Below, piece after piece: positions 40,223 to 52,599 of a DNA stretch of 64,000 bases (position 1 is the stretch's first letter; every line of letters begins with the position of its first letter). The stretch is from Epiperipatus broadwayi. Lineage: Eukaryota; Onychophora; Udeonychophora; Euonychophora; Peripatidae. The notes beneath the pieces are model-generated. The model made no database searches. It saw only the letters and a program-made list of their open reading frames with translations, and was not told where the DNA came from. The stretch covers positions 3,517,753-3,581,752 of the forward strand of contig JAQFVV010012423.1 of the NCBI GenBank assembly GCA_028023455.1. The letters are read 5' to 3'. Made by a program: the position numbers and the translations under genes.

Positions 40223-41395
40223 ACTATAATGTAAATATGCATGCATTTTTATTTAAATTAGTTCATTTAAATATTCGATTTATTTGATATCTGGATGCTC
40301 CATTAAAGCAAAATTGAATAATATATGTTTCTACAACATTAATTAAAACATAATCATTCTTTTTTATTTGACTTTAATAATAAAGAAATTCTACCAGGGG
40401 AGTGTAAGGAAAAGAAATGCAGAATAAAAGAAGTACTATTCATTAAAAAAACTAATAATAATTTATTCAGTTGACATAAAATGAATGTTTAACTTCATAT
40501 TCCTGGGGTATCATGTGACTTTTGTCTTTTCTTAAAGTTAGTTGAAAATGATTGCGTTCATACAAACAAAGCTTTTCAAAAATGGAAATTTAATTAAAAA
40601 TATATTAATGAGGTAAATTTCTATGAATATTATATTCTTTTTGTACACATAATTCAGTTAGTATAACTAACTATATTACTAATTTGGATATTTTTATTAT
40701 ATAAATAAATTTAAAGATTTAAATCTAATTAGAGTGAAGAAAAAAGTAAATCTTTAAAGTTATCTCGATATTTATTTAGTACAGCTTTCAAAAGATAATC
40801 ATAATTTTTTAAGAAGAAACTAATATATTTGGTATTATAAATAAGTTCCTTATTCATTATATTTTTTTTAAAAAAAAAATCTTTTTATTACAAATAACAG
40901 AGAGAATAATTTATTTCTGGACAATGCAAATGAATTACCCTAACTTTTGTAAAAATAAAACACTTAAAAAAAAGAACAATATTTGTTTAAATATTCTCAC
41001 ATCAAAATAAGCAAGATCAAAAGATATAGGAAAATTGTGATTATAATTATATAATTTGTAATTATAACAAATGTTTAAATATCTGATATTATAAAAGTTT
41101 CTCAAATACAAAAAAATAAAGCAATACAGGTGCAATTCTAAAATAGCGTCTAATATTCTGGTAATCTGGCAAACCTTTTAATCCATAGCGAAATTTGACA
41201 GCTGTGGACATTTTCAAAACTGTAGATTTTTATTTAAATGAGCTATGATTAATTAAAGTAACTATTATTTAATTTTAAGTAGAAAAATATCCAAATAGTT
41301 ATAAGAGTACAGCAAATGAATCAATATACTCATATTTTGTTATAAAATTAAAATTAAACATAGTTAATCTAATGAGTAATTTTGTTTTGTGATGG

Positions 41396-41398
<3 letters not shown>
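40223..41398. other. Non-coding AT-rich stretch
   Basis: No recognisable gene or element is seen. Confidence 0.55.

Positions 41399-41449
<51 letters not shown>
41399..41449. repeat. (TA)n microsatellite
   Basis: A pure TA run of about 50 bases. Confidence 0.97.
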
Positions 41450-41452
<3 letters not shown>

Positions 41453-43475
41453 CTTATTAATTTCCCTAATGATAATTGGGTTGCTATCTGGACTGGATTA
41501 TATATATATTGTAATCATCCTTTCCAGTTCTTCAACACCTCAAATCATACCTTCTTTATTCTTTAGAATACTAACTCAATAATAAACAATGAAATAAAAA
41601 AAAAACAATTAAGGCTCTCAACGGGGCTTTCAACTTTTGATACATCAAAATATAAGACTTAGGGACGATTACAACATAGAGGTGTTAACATTGAGAAGTA
41701 TATAAAATACACTCCACAATGGCATTGCTCTTGTAAAAATTCTGCTACTATCCTATTATAATCATTATGAAACTCCCCACAACAGACAATGACTAGCACA
41801 ATATTTCATTTAAATAATGCTTTAACTACTCTTTTATAATTTAAAAATATCAAATTAATAATATTAAAACAAAAAGTGTATTACATTAAAATAATTAACG
41901 TTCTACTATGGATATATCAGGGATCATAATTATTCTATTGTAAGATCTAATATAACAATTAAACTGATAATTGAATAATTGAATCGTAAAAGGGATTTTA
42001 ATGGGATCCAACCATTTAAATAAAATCACATTTACTATTACAAACCTTGATTAACTTCCTATTTGAAAATTAATCTATAATAATAAGACATGAAAATTAA
42101 CATCACTATTTACTCATTATCTTCATTTAAATAATTTAATTCACTTTCCTAAAACTTATTCTCATATTTATGCTAATAATAATCACTAAAGAATACTCAT
42201 TTTATTATAATCAAAAGCTTTATTATTATCTGCAAAATTTAACTCAATTAAATATATTTCTTAATTAATTAGCATTCACCCAGTGTAATTTGATCCTTCA
42301 GAATTACAAAGCATAAAATATATTTGGTCAGCAGCTTGTACTCTGAAATAATATAATACTCCTAAATTTATGATATAAAAAACATTTTAAAATTAGATTA
42401 CAAAATCAGAATGAGACTCTTAAAACATACTATTAATTTTTATTATATGCTCTCCATTTTATAATACTAGTACTTTTCAAATGAATCTTCAAGATTCTCT
42501 TATATCTAATAAAAATATGAAGTATTACAAACTCCCTTTAATATAGTTATAATTTTAAAGCAATTGATAATTAGTATGTCATTATAAATTATTAAATGTA
42601 ACTCTTCAGACAAAGCATGTAATCAATGTATACTATGTATAATTCTATGTGGATAATCCCCTTTGTTGATATGACCTTGTTATGGACATGACTCTCAAAT
42701 GCAATGAAATTACTAATACAAAATTTAAATTAAAATATTCATTTATTCATTTATTTTCAACAATAATAATGAACAACAAACAGCTATTCACCTTATGTTA
42801 CACAATTCACTAATAAAATAAACATTTAACTGTTTATAAATTTACATTAATTTATTTACATTCATCACAAATAGATGTAATAATTATTCTATACCTTTTA
42901 ACCTTCACCCTATATTCATTATCTAGTTCTTTAAAATAATAAGTGTGTTTTTCTTACCATCATGTTATTATACAATTTTACAATTCATGAGTTATCTTGT
43001 GCTTATCTTCTTATTCATCTTTCTCTATTTACCTTATATTTTGTAAATCCAGATATTTTAATAAAATTATAATATTTAAATTATACTTCATATTCAAAAT
43101 TTGTATAAAATATCAACAAAAATTATTGCTGATGTGGTAATGTTACAAAAAAAGAATAAAAACAATATTTATAATCTTTTCAAAATAAATAGAGAAATTA
43201 AGGATTCTTTTCAAATAATGTAATTCATTTTATAGATTCATTATGTATCTCTCACTTATATTTTCTGCTTGTCTTTGATCTCAGGTATCATTATTCATAT
43301 AATAATTTATTCAGACTTTATTCAAATATAAAATATATGGTCTTACTATTTTTAAGCTAATCATTCAAAACTTAGGAAGAAAGACTATAAAATTCTTAAA
43401 ATATTTAATCAACTTTCGATGCCTACTCTTATTTACCAGAAAACATCCTAGATAATAAACTCATTTTATCAAAAA

Positions 43476-43478
<3 letters not shown>
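41450..43478. other. Non-coding AT-rich stretch
   Basis: At about 41610-41740 composition is a little more balanced (GGCTCTCAACGGGGC), and one frame reads RYNIEVLTLRSIKYTPQWHC, without any family I can name. The remainder is AT-rich filler. Confidence 0.45.

Positions 43479-43523
<45 letters not shown>
43479..43523. repeat. (TA)n microsatellite
   Basis: A pure TA run of about 45 bases. Confidence 0.96.
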
Positions 43524-43525
<2 letters not shown>

Positions 43526-45295
43526 TAATAGAGGGATAGATATTTCCTTTATTTATGAGATATATTTTGGCAGGGAATCATTTTCATAATAATCTTACCC
43601 CAATTTTTCCCTGGTTTATATAGCAAGAAGTTACAGTATATATTACCCTAATGACTTTGCAGAAAATCCTGCCATCTCTTTTTAATAAACTATATGGGTA
43701 TCACAAAAATTAATCTCATTCAATTATTCAATCAGTTCATCAGGTTGATATTTTTATATTCTATCCTGGAATTTCTACTCATCTTTCCTTACTGTGTCTT
43801 CAGCATCTATTATTATACTACCTCTGAATCAATAATATAATCCAATCTTCATATTAAATATTTTTTTCTATCCACATTTAAGATCCTGTTAAAAAACAGT
43901 CTAGTTTTATCATCATCAATATGACATTTTTTTAATAACAAATGAGATTATGATTCTTTTTTACATTAACCTTCACTCTTTTCTTACTCTCATAAATAAC
44001 ATTGTATTTTACAATATGTTTATTTTTATTTTCATAAAATTCTATAATTTTTTATTTAATATCACTAGTTCATTCCCCCATGTCAAATATACTTTATGAA
44101 AATAAATTCGAAATACATCTCCAAAACATTTTACAACACTCAATTTTTAAAAATATGTACTGGCTAAAATATAAAATTAAATTATTATATCCCACACACA
44201 TTTTCATGTTATAACTCATACATATTCTCATCATATCTTTAAGCATACTCTTCATTCTTTTCTCTCTTTTTTTAAACAGAATGAATAATAAAAAGGTTAC
44301 TACCTTTTAACCTTATATACCAGATTGCATAAAAAAATGTTTCAATTATTACAAACTATATACCTAGCATTTATATTTCATATCAAACAAAAAATAATAA
44401 TAAATTTAATATTAAAAATCCTGTTCTCTTTGTTTTTTTTTAAATAACCCATTTCATTTCCTTGTTTAATACTACCATGGTAACCCAGTAGATATTAACC
44501 GATTTCTCATGAATTTGGGTATTACTCATAAATTCTTTCTGCTAAAACACATGTATATTTAAACAAAACATTTGACAAACAAGCAGATTGCTAACTGGAC
44601 AAAATTTGTGAATGGGATGGACCCTTCCTTCTTGATTAATTTGAAGTCACATGTGCATAATTACACTTTTGTAAAATACATTAAAGAAAGAGTTTAACAA
44701 ATCTTCTCAATACATCTTCACATTATTTTTTCCATGTTACAAAACTTTAAAATATGTTTAATTGATTTACCAATAAGTTTACTTCAATTTATTTCTTCAC
44801 TTTCTTCTTACTTATTCATCTCATATTTAAAAAGATATAAATAAATTCATTTAACTTACTGTACTATTGTGTATCATCTTCATAATGGTCATCCACTACT
44901 TAAAAGTTAAACAGAATTTTTCAATTATCCTTCCCCTTTTTCAATTATCCCTCTCTTTTTTAGAATTCCTTTCTTACAATAATATAATAAGATTTCACTC
45001 TCTATTAAAACATAAAAAATATTATTTCATCTTTTATCTGTCCTCTTTTTATTCATTATTAAATATATGCTAAACATTTTTTCTTCAAAATTTTTCAAGT
45101 TATTTATTACATGTCCATTATTCAATTCAAACAGAATATTAATTTTTATTAGACTTACACTCCCAACTAAGTCATTATTTTTAAAGTCCCATAAAATCCT
45201 TTTACAAGTTTTAAAAATTTATTTCTAGGGATTTTAAACTTTTTTCTCATTTTTAATATATGATTAACAAAATTATTTAATTTGACATAAAGAAA

Positions 45296-45327
<32 letters not shown>

Positions 45328-48160
45328 TGAAGACAGATATCATTTTTAAGGAAATGTAGTTGTCTCTTTTTTGTTGTGATTATTCCAAATAAGAATAATA
45401 ACTTTAGCTTTTTTTAGATTTTTTTAGATATCATTTTAGTTATAAGGAGACGCTCAGGACTGCAATTATTTTTTAATAAAGAAATAGGTTTAAACTCAAT
45501 CCATGACATTACTGATTAATATAATATATTTTATATTCTTAAACAGTTTTTATATATTGTTTTTTCATTTAAAATTTTAATTTTTTTTTATAACTTTTTA
45601 TAATTTTTACTGAGAAATAATAGTGAAACAGCTCCCTGTTTTACTTTTTCCAATAAATTTGTACCTTGATCATCTGCCCCTCTTTTTCTCTTAAAACATC
45701 CAGGATAAAGTGACATTAAAAAACTACTTACTTAAATCCCATTGGTCAATATTCCAAATCAACTATTACAACTTTTAAATAAATATTTTTCTGTCTCTAT
45801 TTAAAATAATTAAAATCAATAAATACTTTACAAACAAAACTAATATAAATCATTTATTTAAAACTAAAGTATTAAGTATAATTGTGTTTTTAATATATGA
45901 TATTATTAATTGAATTTAAATATAAAGTTTAATAATAAATATTTATGCTTAAAATATATTACTATTATCTTAATTTAAAATTTAAAATTTTGGAGCTATA
46001 ATATACATTTTGTATTCTATTCCTACCATGGATAACCAATCAAAAGTTTACAATATATTATATGAACTCTATATCTACTTATTTCTCAGTTAAAATAGTC
46101 TCATAAAAGATGATCATGTAAAGTATTAATGGTTTAATTTTTCACATTCTAAAAAAGACATTTATTTTATATAGCAAAATGTTTATAAACTGTAATACCA
46201 ATAAGCGAATAAGCTAATGATCAATTAACAACTTCATGCTCTCATTTTCAAATACTTAAGATTTGACCATACATATACGTTTGGTCGAAAAAATAGATGG
46301 ATTCATTTTATCTTTTCCCAAAGACTTTATCTTGTGTTTGAAAAAGTGGGAGTATTCATTTATATAGTGACATCTACAAAGTGCATATGCATTAGCTTAT
46401 TGACTTATTTGTATTACATTCTAAAAAGTAAATAATTATCTTTCACTTCTATTTCATTTTTAGTTATGAGCAGACTAGGTGAATACAGTCATCATTATAT
46501 ATAACACCAGAAATGTAAAAATATTATATTTATGTTAGAAGTAAACATATTTATAGGTATATTCTAAATGGACCATAATCAAAATATTGTTGCCACTCAT
46601 TTTATGTCTCAGAAAAAGGCCTAAGTATTAAGTATATATTTTTGAGATTTTTATAATTTATAAAATTAATTTGTGGATCGAAAAATATTCTTGAATGCAA
46701 AACTACTAACAATATAAATCAGAAACTAATTATGATCAAATACAAATATTTGTTGCTGAAAGAATATAAATAAAAAGATCAATAACATTATCAGAAAAAT
46801 TTGCATATGCAAATAATATTAGGAGATCATAATCAATATTGATTTTGAGTAAACAGTTTCTGATTCAAATTTAAAATTATTTCAAATAATTTTAGATTAA
46901 AATATGGATAAAATGTATAGTAGTATATAAAGTTGGTAAGATTAAGTTTAATTTAGTTCAGTAAACATAAGAAATGCTTTGGCTTGTGACATTGTCTTTA
47001 ATCTTACTTACTTCTGTTTGCAAAATGACTACTTTAATAGCAAGTGGTTAGACATGTCTAAAAAGAAATGCTGATTAATTTCTTCTAAAGTTACTTTAGT
47101 AAATAGTTTCTTGCACTATATAACTTTCAGAGTTCACACTTTTAAAATTTTATAAGGATTTCTTTAGTTTATTTTCTTATTAATTAAATCTTATTATTGT
47201 TTTTTATTAAATTTTATATATTATCATATATATATTTTCTAGGGGAGTTAATAAACATAGCCAGAATCTGTGAAAAATTTTATTACTTTCCTTTCATGTT
47301 AAATTAAGTAAAACAATCATTTTTATTGGTGAGATAGAAGGTGATAGGGACAAATGTGAATTTAAAAAGTTTCTTACAGTTCTACCGATTATAATAGAAT
47401 AGTAGAAAGTTCACCAAAATGTCTTCCGATATTTTATTAGCCAATGTGTAGCAAAAAGTCATGCATCTCAATTTTTCCTCCATTTTAAAAACTGCAATAG
47501 ACTTTTTTATAGGGCAACAGAAAACACTCAAAATTGATAGTATAGAAAATATACAAGATAGGGTATACTACACATAATACAATAAAACATAATATTTGAA
47601 GCATTAATGTAATAGTTATATTATGATAATGGAACTACTAATATTACATTTAACTAGAACAATAAAATTTAATATTTCTTTTGAATGTATATGTGTGCAT
47701 GAATGCATTATTCTATTATAAAAAATAAAGAGAATTAAAAAAATTAAGAGTGTAAAATTATTAAATGCAGGTTGTTTTATTGATTATTAAAATTCAGCAA
47801 ATGTGTTATTTGTTAGATAAATTTATTAATAAAATTTTAAGAACTTTAAAACATTGTTCACTAATATTTTATTGTTTGTTTTTATATACTATTGGATAAT
47901 CTCAACATTGAGCATTTTTAAGCATGAAACAGTTTCTAAAATAATAGTGTCAGTGCACGTGTGTTTTATAGATTTTCAATTCATAATTTTTTTTTGTTAT
48001 ATCTATTTTGAAAACTGATTATTGACAAAAACTTGTAAAATTTCTTTTTTAATTTGTTTTGGCGAATTTATTCATCTAAATGATTTCCGTTGTTAGGGAT
48101 AGAAAGTTAATAAGGATTCTTCCTAATGCAAAAATACATAAACTTTATTCGTTTTATTTT
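43524..48160. other. Long non-coding AT-rich stretch
   Basis: No gene is found. The first part (to about 45.3 kb) is biased to pyrimidines on the + strand, a texture that could reflect an old minus-strand LINE, but I could not place any RT or endonuclease motif. A T homopolymer of 28 bases lies at 45297-45324. Frames at 44867-45073 and elsewhere are chance. Confidence 0.45.
45297..45324. repeat. T homopolymer of 28 bases
   Basis: The longest mononucleotide run in the window. It could be the poly-A tail of an unrecognised minus-strand retroelement. Confidence 0.9.
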
Positions 48161-48286
48161 AAACTGTCTGCTTTTTGTTCTTCATATGTCAAATGCGTTG
48201 ACCAGGAAGTGAACCCGGCCAGCTGCATGGAAGGCAGCTATGCTAACCACTAGGCCACCAACACTTGACAAACTGTCTGCTTTTGT
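48161..48286 (-). mobile_element. Full-length tRNA-derived mini-SINE, copy 3, with target-site duplications
   Basis: The element proper is 48179-48269 (91 bases) on the minus strand. It begins GTCAAGTGTTGGTGG, has the A box TGGCCTAGTGG, the anticodon loop CTTCCAT (UCC, Gly) and a B-box-like GGTTCACTTCC, and ends TCAACGCATTTGACATATGAAGA. It lies between near-perfect direct repeats, AAACTGTCTGCTTTTTGT (48161-48178) and AAACTGTCTGCTTTTGT (48270-48286), which are target-site duplications. The tRNA part resembles animal tRNA-Gly(UCC) as I recall it, with a changed T loop and a shortened variable region. The extra flanks GTCAAG and TTGAC pair with each other and lengthen the acceptor stem. It is therefore a retroposed SINE, not a tRNA gene. 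Confidence 0.93.
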
Positions 48287-48975
48287 AAATATTTCCAAAT
48301 CATTTTACAGATATAAATTTCTACTATTTTCTAATGGTTTGGTATTGTTATAATTAAAGCATGACTGTTATAATTGATTATTGCTTAAAAGCATTATTAT
48401 ATTCCTAAGACATTCATTGTTGCATATATTTTATATACTTTCAGAGACAATAACCTCATACAGCATTGATGTTGTAGATATATCATAATCATAATCAACA
48501 TGATTTTTACAGACTTCATGTAACCCTTTTAATACATTTTGTATGATATGATTTCTATGCATTATAAATTAAATTCAGCTTATATTTATTGAATTACATA
48601 CATTGGATATAATTAATATTTTAAGATTGTAAATCTATTGTATGTCTATGAATAAACATAATTTTCACATTCAATATATTTATTAATAATATTGTTAATG
48701 TTGTGTTAAAATTGTAACTATATTTTTATTCAATTTTTGAAATTTTAGTTTATTAAAATAAAATATATTATACAATTATTATATAATGAGCATGCCAATA
48801 GAACTATAAACTTAGTTCAGTCCCATATGGCTATTTAAGTTAGATAGCTAGAATTGAAAGCATATGGATGTCTGAAAATTATAGATTTTTTACTTGATAG
48901 TTAAACATTAGATAAAGTGATGGGATTGACCTTATTTTTAATCTAATGCTTGAATATCCTGATACCAATTTACCA
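48287..48975. other. Non-coding AT-rich stretch with a repeat fragment
   Basis: At about 48810-48862, AACTTAGTTCAGTCCCATA then TGGCTATTTAAGTTAGATAG and AGAATTGAAA resemble the middle of the 62 kb foldback (AACTGAGTTTAGACCCATAT, GACTATATAAGCTATTGAGC, AGATTGAAAA). This is probably a diverged copy of the same dispersed repeat. Confidence 0.55.
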
Positions 48976-49049
48976 TTAATTAAGTCTTGTTTGTATTTGT
49001 AAATAAAAAAAGCTATGCTAATATATAAATACAAACAAGACTTAATTAA
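48976..49049. repeat. Perfect 23-base inverted repeat
   Basis: The arms at 48976-48998 and 49027-49049 are exact reverse complements (TTAATTAAGTCTTGTTTGTA against TACAAACAAGACTTAATTAA, plus three more bases inward), with a 28-base loop. The flanking bases do not pair, so this is a short hairpin or the ends of a very small element. Confidence 0.93.
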
Positions 49050-49233
49050 CAGACAGGTAAGATCACAGAATTTTAGGAAGTTTAGTCTTTTAAAGTGTTA
49101 ATTTACAAAGACTATGAGGATAGTCGAAAATGCTCTTAAGTGGATAAAATTTTTAAAGTTATTCTTTACATATATGTAATTACTTTATTTATAAATATTT
49201 AATTATATGATCACATATATTGATTTGAAGAAA

Positions 49234-49326
49234 TACAGACATTTAATTATATATATATTGAAATGGTACAGACATTTAATTATATATATATTGAAATGGT
49301 AAATCTGATTCAGATTTGCCATTTCA
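49234..49326. repeat. 33-base tandem duplication joined to a 35-base hairpin
   Basis: The 33-base unit beginning TACAGACATTTAATTATA occurs at 49234-49266 and 49267-49299. The end of the second copy forms one arm of a nearly perfect palindrome at 49292-49326, with TGAAATGGTAAATCTGA facing TCAGATTTGCCATTTCA and one mismatch. Confidence 0.92.
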
Positions 49327-49779
49327 CAGTCTGACCCACCTGATTATTTATTTTATTAACATTTGCTTTTTTTTTATTATTCTAAAAAAAAAAAAAAAAC
49401 ATTTTTAACTATCCTGAATAAATCCTATAATTTATTTTGGATCATAATTGTACTAACACTTATTCTATTTTATTATTAAAAGAAAAAAAATTCAAATAAT
49501 TAACTTTGAATTTTTTTTATATATTTTAGATATACTGTATATGTTTAAAATGCTTTATTTTTAGTTCAAGAATCCAATATGGCCTCTTTGAAAAGATTTG
49601 TACCTCGATAAGAAGTTTAAAATAAATGTTTAAATTAAAAGCATTGATAAATTACCAAAATCCATTCACTGTGGAATCTCTATTCATTAATTAGTAGAGA
49701 TTCTACATTGTTATCTAAATTAAAACCTAACATAAAATTATATTGAAATATACTGATCCTTATTGAGGTACAAACTTTC
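49327..49779. other. Non-coding AT-rich stretch
   Basis: AT-rich with A and T runs. A small imperfect inverted repeat, TCACTGTGGAATCTCTATTC at about 49666 against ATTAGTAGAGATTCTACA, is visible. Confidence 0.5.
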
Positions 49780-50085
49780 TAAAATTAGAATAAAAACCAT
49801 ATTTCTATTGTTTTCTGAAAGATCACCTGAGACAGCAGGAAGTAAAAAAGAGTGGCCCTTTTTAGACAAGAGAGAGTGACCAGAGAACATACAGAATTGT
49901 AGAAAGCACGCTATGATGATCGAGGAGTAAAACAGGGTAATCTCTGCCATTTCCCTCCTGAGACCCAAAATCTTCCGTTATGCTGCTGCCAGAACATGCC
50001 ATCAACTGCCATAAGCCATCAATGTTCACCCGAAGAATTCATCCCGGGAGCACCAAGGTAGTCATCCAGATTTGACCAAAGTATT
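49780..50085. other. Composition island, unrecognised
   Basis: This is a patch of near-balanced composition. A 76-codon minus-strand frame (49738-49968) gives MGLRREMAEITLFYSS and SGHSLLSKKGHSFLLPAVSG, without a recognisable domain. Upstream on that strand are GGTGCTCCCGGGATGAATTC and GGCAGCAGCATAACGG. It could be a fragment of an LTR, a DNA transposon end or an untranslated exon. Confidence 0.35.
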
Positions 50086-50320
50086 ATTAGAATGTAAATA
50101 TAATTTCGTAAAGCTTTAAATGTCAAAAGTTAATTTTTATTAAGACTTTTTTTTTTAACTGTCTCTTTAACCTGATCTTTTAAATTATTTATAATGTTTT
50201 TTTCCTTTTGATAACTCAAGCTCACAATAATTTTCTAATATTTTTAATCGAATATGAATTTATTTGTTTTATATTAATTTTAGCATGAGATTATTTCATG
50301 CTTTGATTTTTTTTTTGTAT
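50086..50320. other. Non-coding AT-rich stretch
   Basis: Nothing recognisable is seen. Confidence 0.5.
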
Positions 50321-50466
50321 TTCGACAAGCTTCACTTGTGGGGGCTCAGAGTAATTGGCTAAGAGAGCAAACTATGTTTTATTAGAGGGAGTTTGGAAAA
50401 GAACGATTTAATTTTAAAATAAAATAATTTTGATCTATTTTATTTCGCAAGTGAAGTTATGTCGAA
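50321..50466. mobile_element. MITE-like element with 18-19 base terminal inverted repeats
   Basis: TTCGACAAGCTTCACTTG at 50321-50338 is matched in reverse complement by CAAGTGAAGTTATGTCGAA at 50448-50466, with a few differences. The total length is 146 bases and there is no coding frame. Both ends abut TA or TAT, compatible with a TA or TAT target duplication. The interior is more balanced in composition near the left end and AT-rich on the right. The superfamily is uncertain; a TA duplication would suit a Tc1/mariner-type mobiliser. Confidence 0.7.
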
Positions 50467-50819
50467 TATATATATTTCAAAATAAACATGCCATAATTTC
50501 TTTAAACAGTTTTATTAGAGATTTCCCAGAATGGGATTCTATAATTTTATATTTCCATAATTCAAAATAGAATAAAATATGCTATGGATTTTTGACCTAG
50601 TAACAGTGTCGCTGGATAGCATCAGTTAATTATCATGCATTTTTTTAAGTTAGGAAAGAGGGAAGGAGGGATTTTTTTGAGAATTAAATTCCCTTATTTC
50701 TATAAGTATATTTTGTTTTTTATGTTAAATATTTATATAAAGTAGTTGTTTATACAGGTTGTTCTCTATGCATTATTAGATCATTTTAAGGCTATTTAAT
50801 TATAATTCATTCCGATTTA

Positions 50820-52335
50820 ATAATTATAAGATCTCGGGTTAATAAAGAATGCTTGGAGTCTCATGAACAGACCTAAAACAGTCATAGATTTTGTGATTTG
50901 GAGTTAGCTTCTGTTCTTCGCATACACCTGTGAAACAGACAGCATGATTGAGATAGAGTTGGTTTGTCAGCAGAATTCATAGAGGCGAATATGAGGATGC
51001 TTTGTAATTTCTATCTCCTATCGATACATGGACATGACATGTGGACGTATCGATTTTCCTTTTAGTCTTCGTTGGAATAGACATATGAGTGTCCATAATC
51101 CGGCTCGTATTTTCTTACGTTTCTTCTCTCCATTTTGCATTCGTATATTTATTAACCCGACATTATTTTGCTTTTATTTTGCCTATCTAATATGTAAGCC
51201 ATAGGGAAATGATTCTACCGAAAGGATCTTTGACCTGAGTAATCGACTCTTTTTTTTGTTCGTTTGCGTAATTAGTTAAAATCGTTTGGTTTTGGCTAAT
51301 TCACAGTATATTTCATTATAGGTATGATTTTAGTTGTAAGTCCAACTAAAGTGACTTGTTTGTTTTGATAATTAACTGATAGATTTTTTTAATTATAATC
51401 GCTTACAGTTTTAAAGTTATTTATAAGCTATGCCAGCAAGGTCCACTAAAGTCACAAAACATTTGTTGTTGAAAATCCAAATTATTAATTTTATAAAGAT
51501 AAATAAAAATCATTTTTTTTATATATATGTTAATGGAGTAAGACGTCAAATTAACCTTACTACAATCGTCTATTTAATTAATATTTTTTTCAATAGAAAT
51601 GTTTTTTAAGTCATTCTTATATATGTGCGTTAGGCAGATGTTTAAACCTATCGCTATATTATAAGCTTGTAATAAATGTGCACGGGGAATTTTGAAATCC
51701 ATGGTCATTTAATTATGAAATAATTTTCGCTATTTTTTTTTTTAAAAAGAATAAATGTAAACAAAAGTGAAAATGTATAAACTTCCCAAAATAAATTGTA
51801 CAAAGTCAATAAGTCAATGCTGACTGCTAATAAAAATAAAGTCGTCAGGAACTCATATAATTATGAAGTTAATTTAAAAATTGTATTTTTTTTTTTTGAG
51901 CTTGAGTTTAAACTAATGTAAAATAACTAATGTAGAATGTCTAATGATTTTAAATATATATATATAACTAAAACAAACTTCCAGTGGTCTCGAATCATTT
52001 TATTTATTTTTATTTTAAATAATTTTTGACTTTTAAATATACCTATCAACCAATCACCCAAGTTCTCGTTTAAATGTAATAAAATTGAATCTCATGCTTT
52101 AGACCCAATAATATAATTAGCGGTTTAAGGGTTAGACCCAGCTGCCGGCACAGTGAAAATAAAGGAATTCGATTGTATCGTCGAGAAAGGCCATTGATTA
52201 GATCTTTGACCTGGGGATATAGGTAAATAGGGCAGAATTCATGATGTACCTGATTTATCTATCTTGTACATGGTCGGACTCAATGTACTTTACCTGTATT
52301 CAGGGGTTTGTTTGATCGATGTGTGTTTTTCGACC
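50820..52335. other. Composition island of unknown nature
   Basis: Two blocks with clearly more G and C (about 50850-51310 and 52080-52330) flank AT-rich DNA. They share short motifs: GATCTTTGACCTG(A/G)G at 51227 and 52201, and CAGAATTCAT with TACATGG about 40-55 bases later at 50971 and 52231. No frame above chance and no domain is seen. A decayed LTR pair, a repeated non-autonomous element, or a conserved regulatory or ncRNA locus are all possible. Confidence 0.35.
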
Positions 52336-52599
52336 GGTACAATATATATATATATATATTAAAATATCAGGAAGCTTAGATCTGAATATAGAATATCACA
52401 TAGTCTGACATTAGACATTTAAATAATTTATGATTATCACTAGCAAGATTAGTTACACATATCAAATGTCAGTTTAATTTGTAATATAGTAAAACTATAA
52501 CCACTATAGTGAATATTTAACAAATTATTCACATTTTTATGTATTTATAGTTTATAAAGTAAAGTAAATTATAAATAATAGTGAACTTATGATTTCTAT

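Noticed and set aside
43524-45300. A minus-strand LINE suggested by the pyrimidine-rich + strand
   Set aside because: Reverse-complement reading gave no RT, endonuclease or LKW.WAGH-type motif that I could place.
48179-48269. A functional tRNA-Gly(UCC) gene
   Set aside because: The T loop and variable region are altered, flanking target-site duplications and a retroposon tail are present, and the same unit recurs at three other places with degraded bodies.
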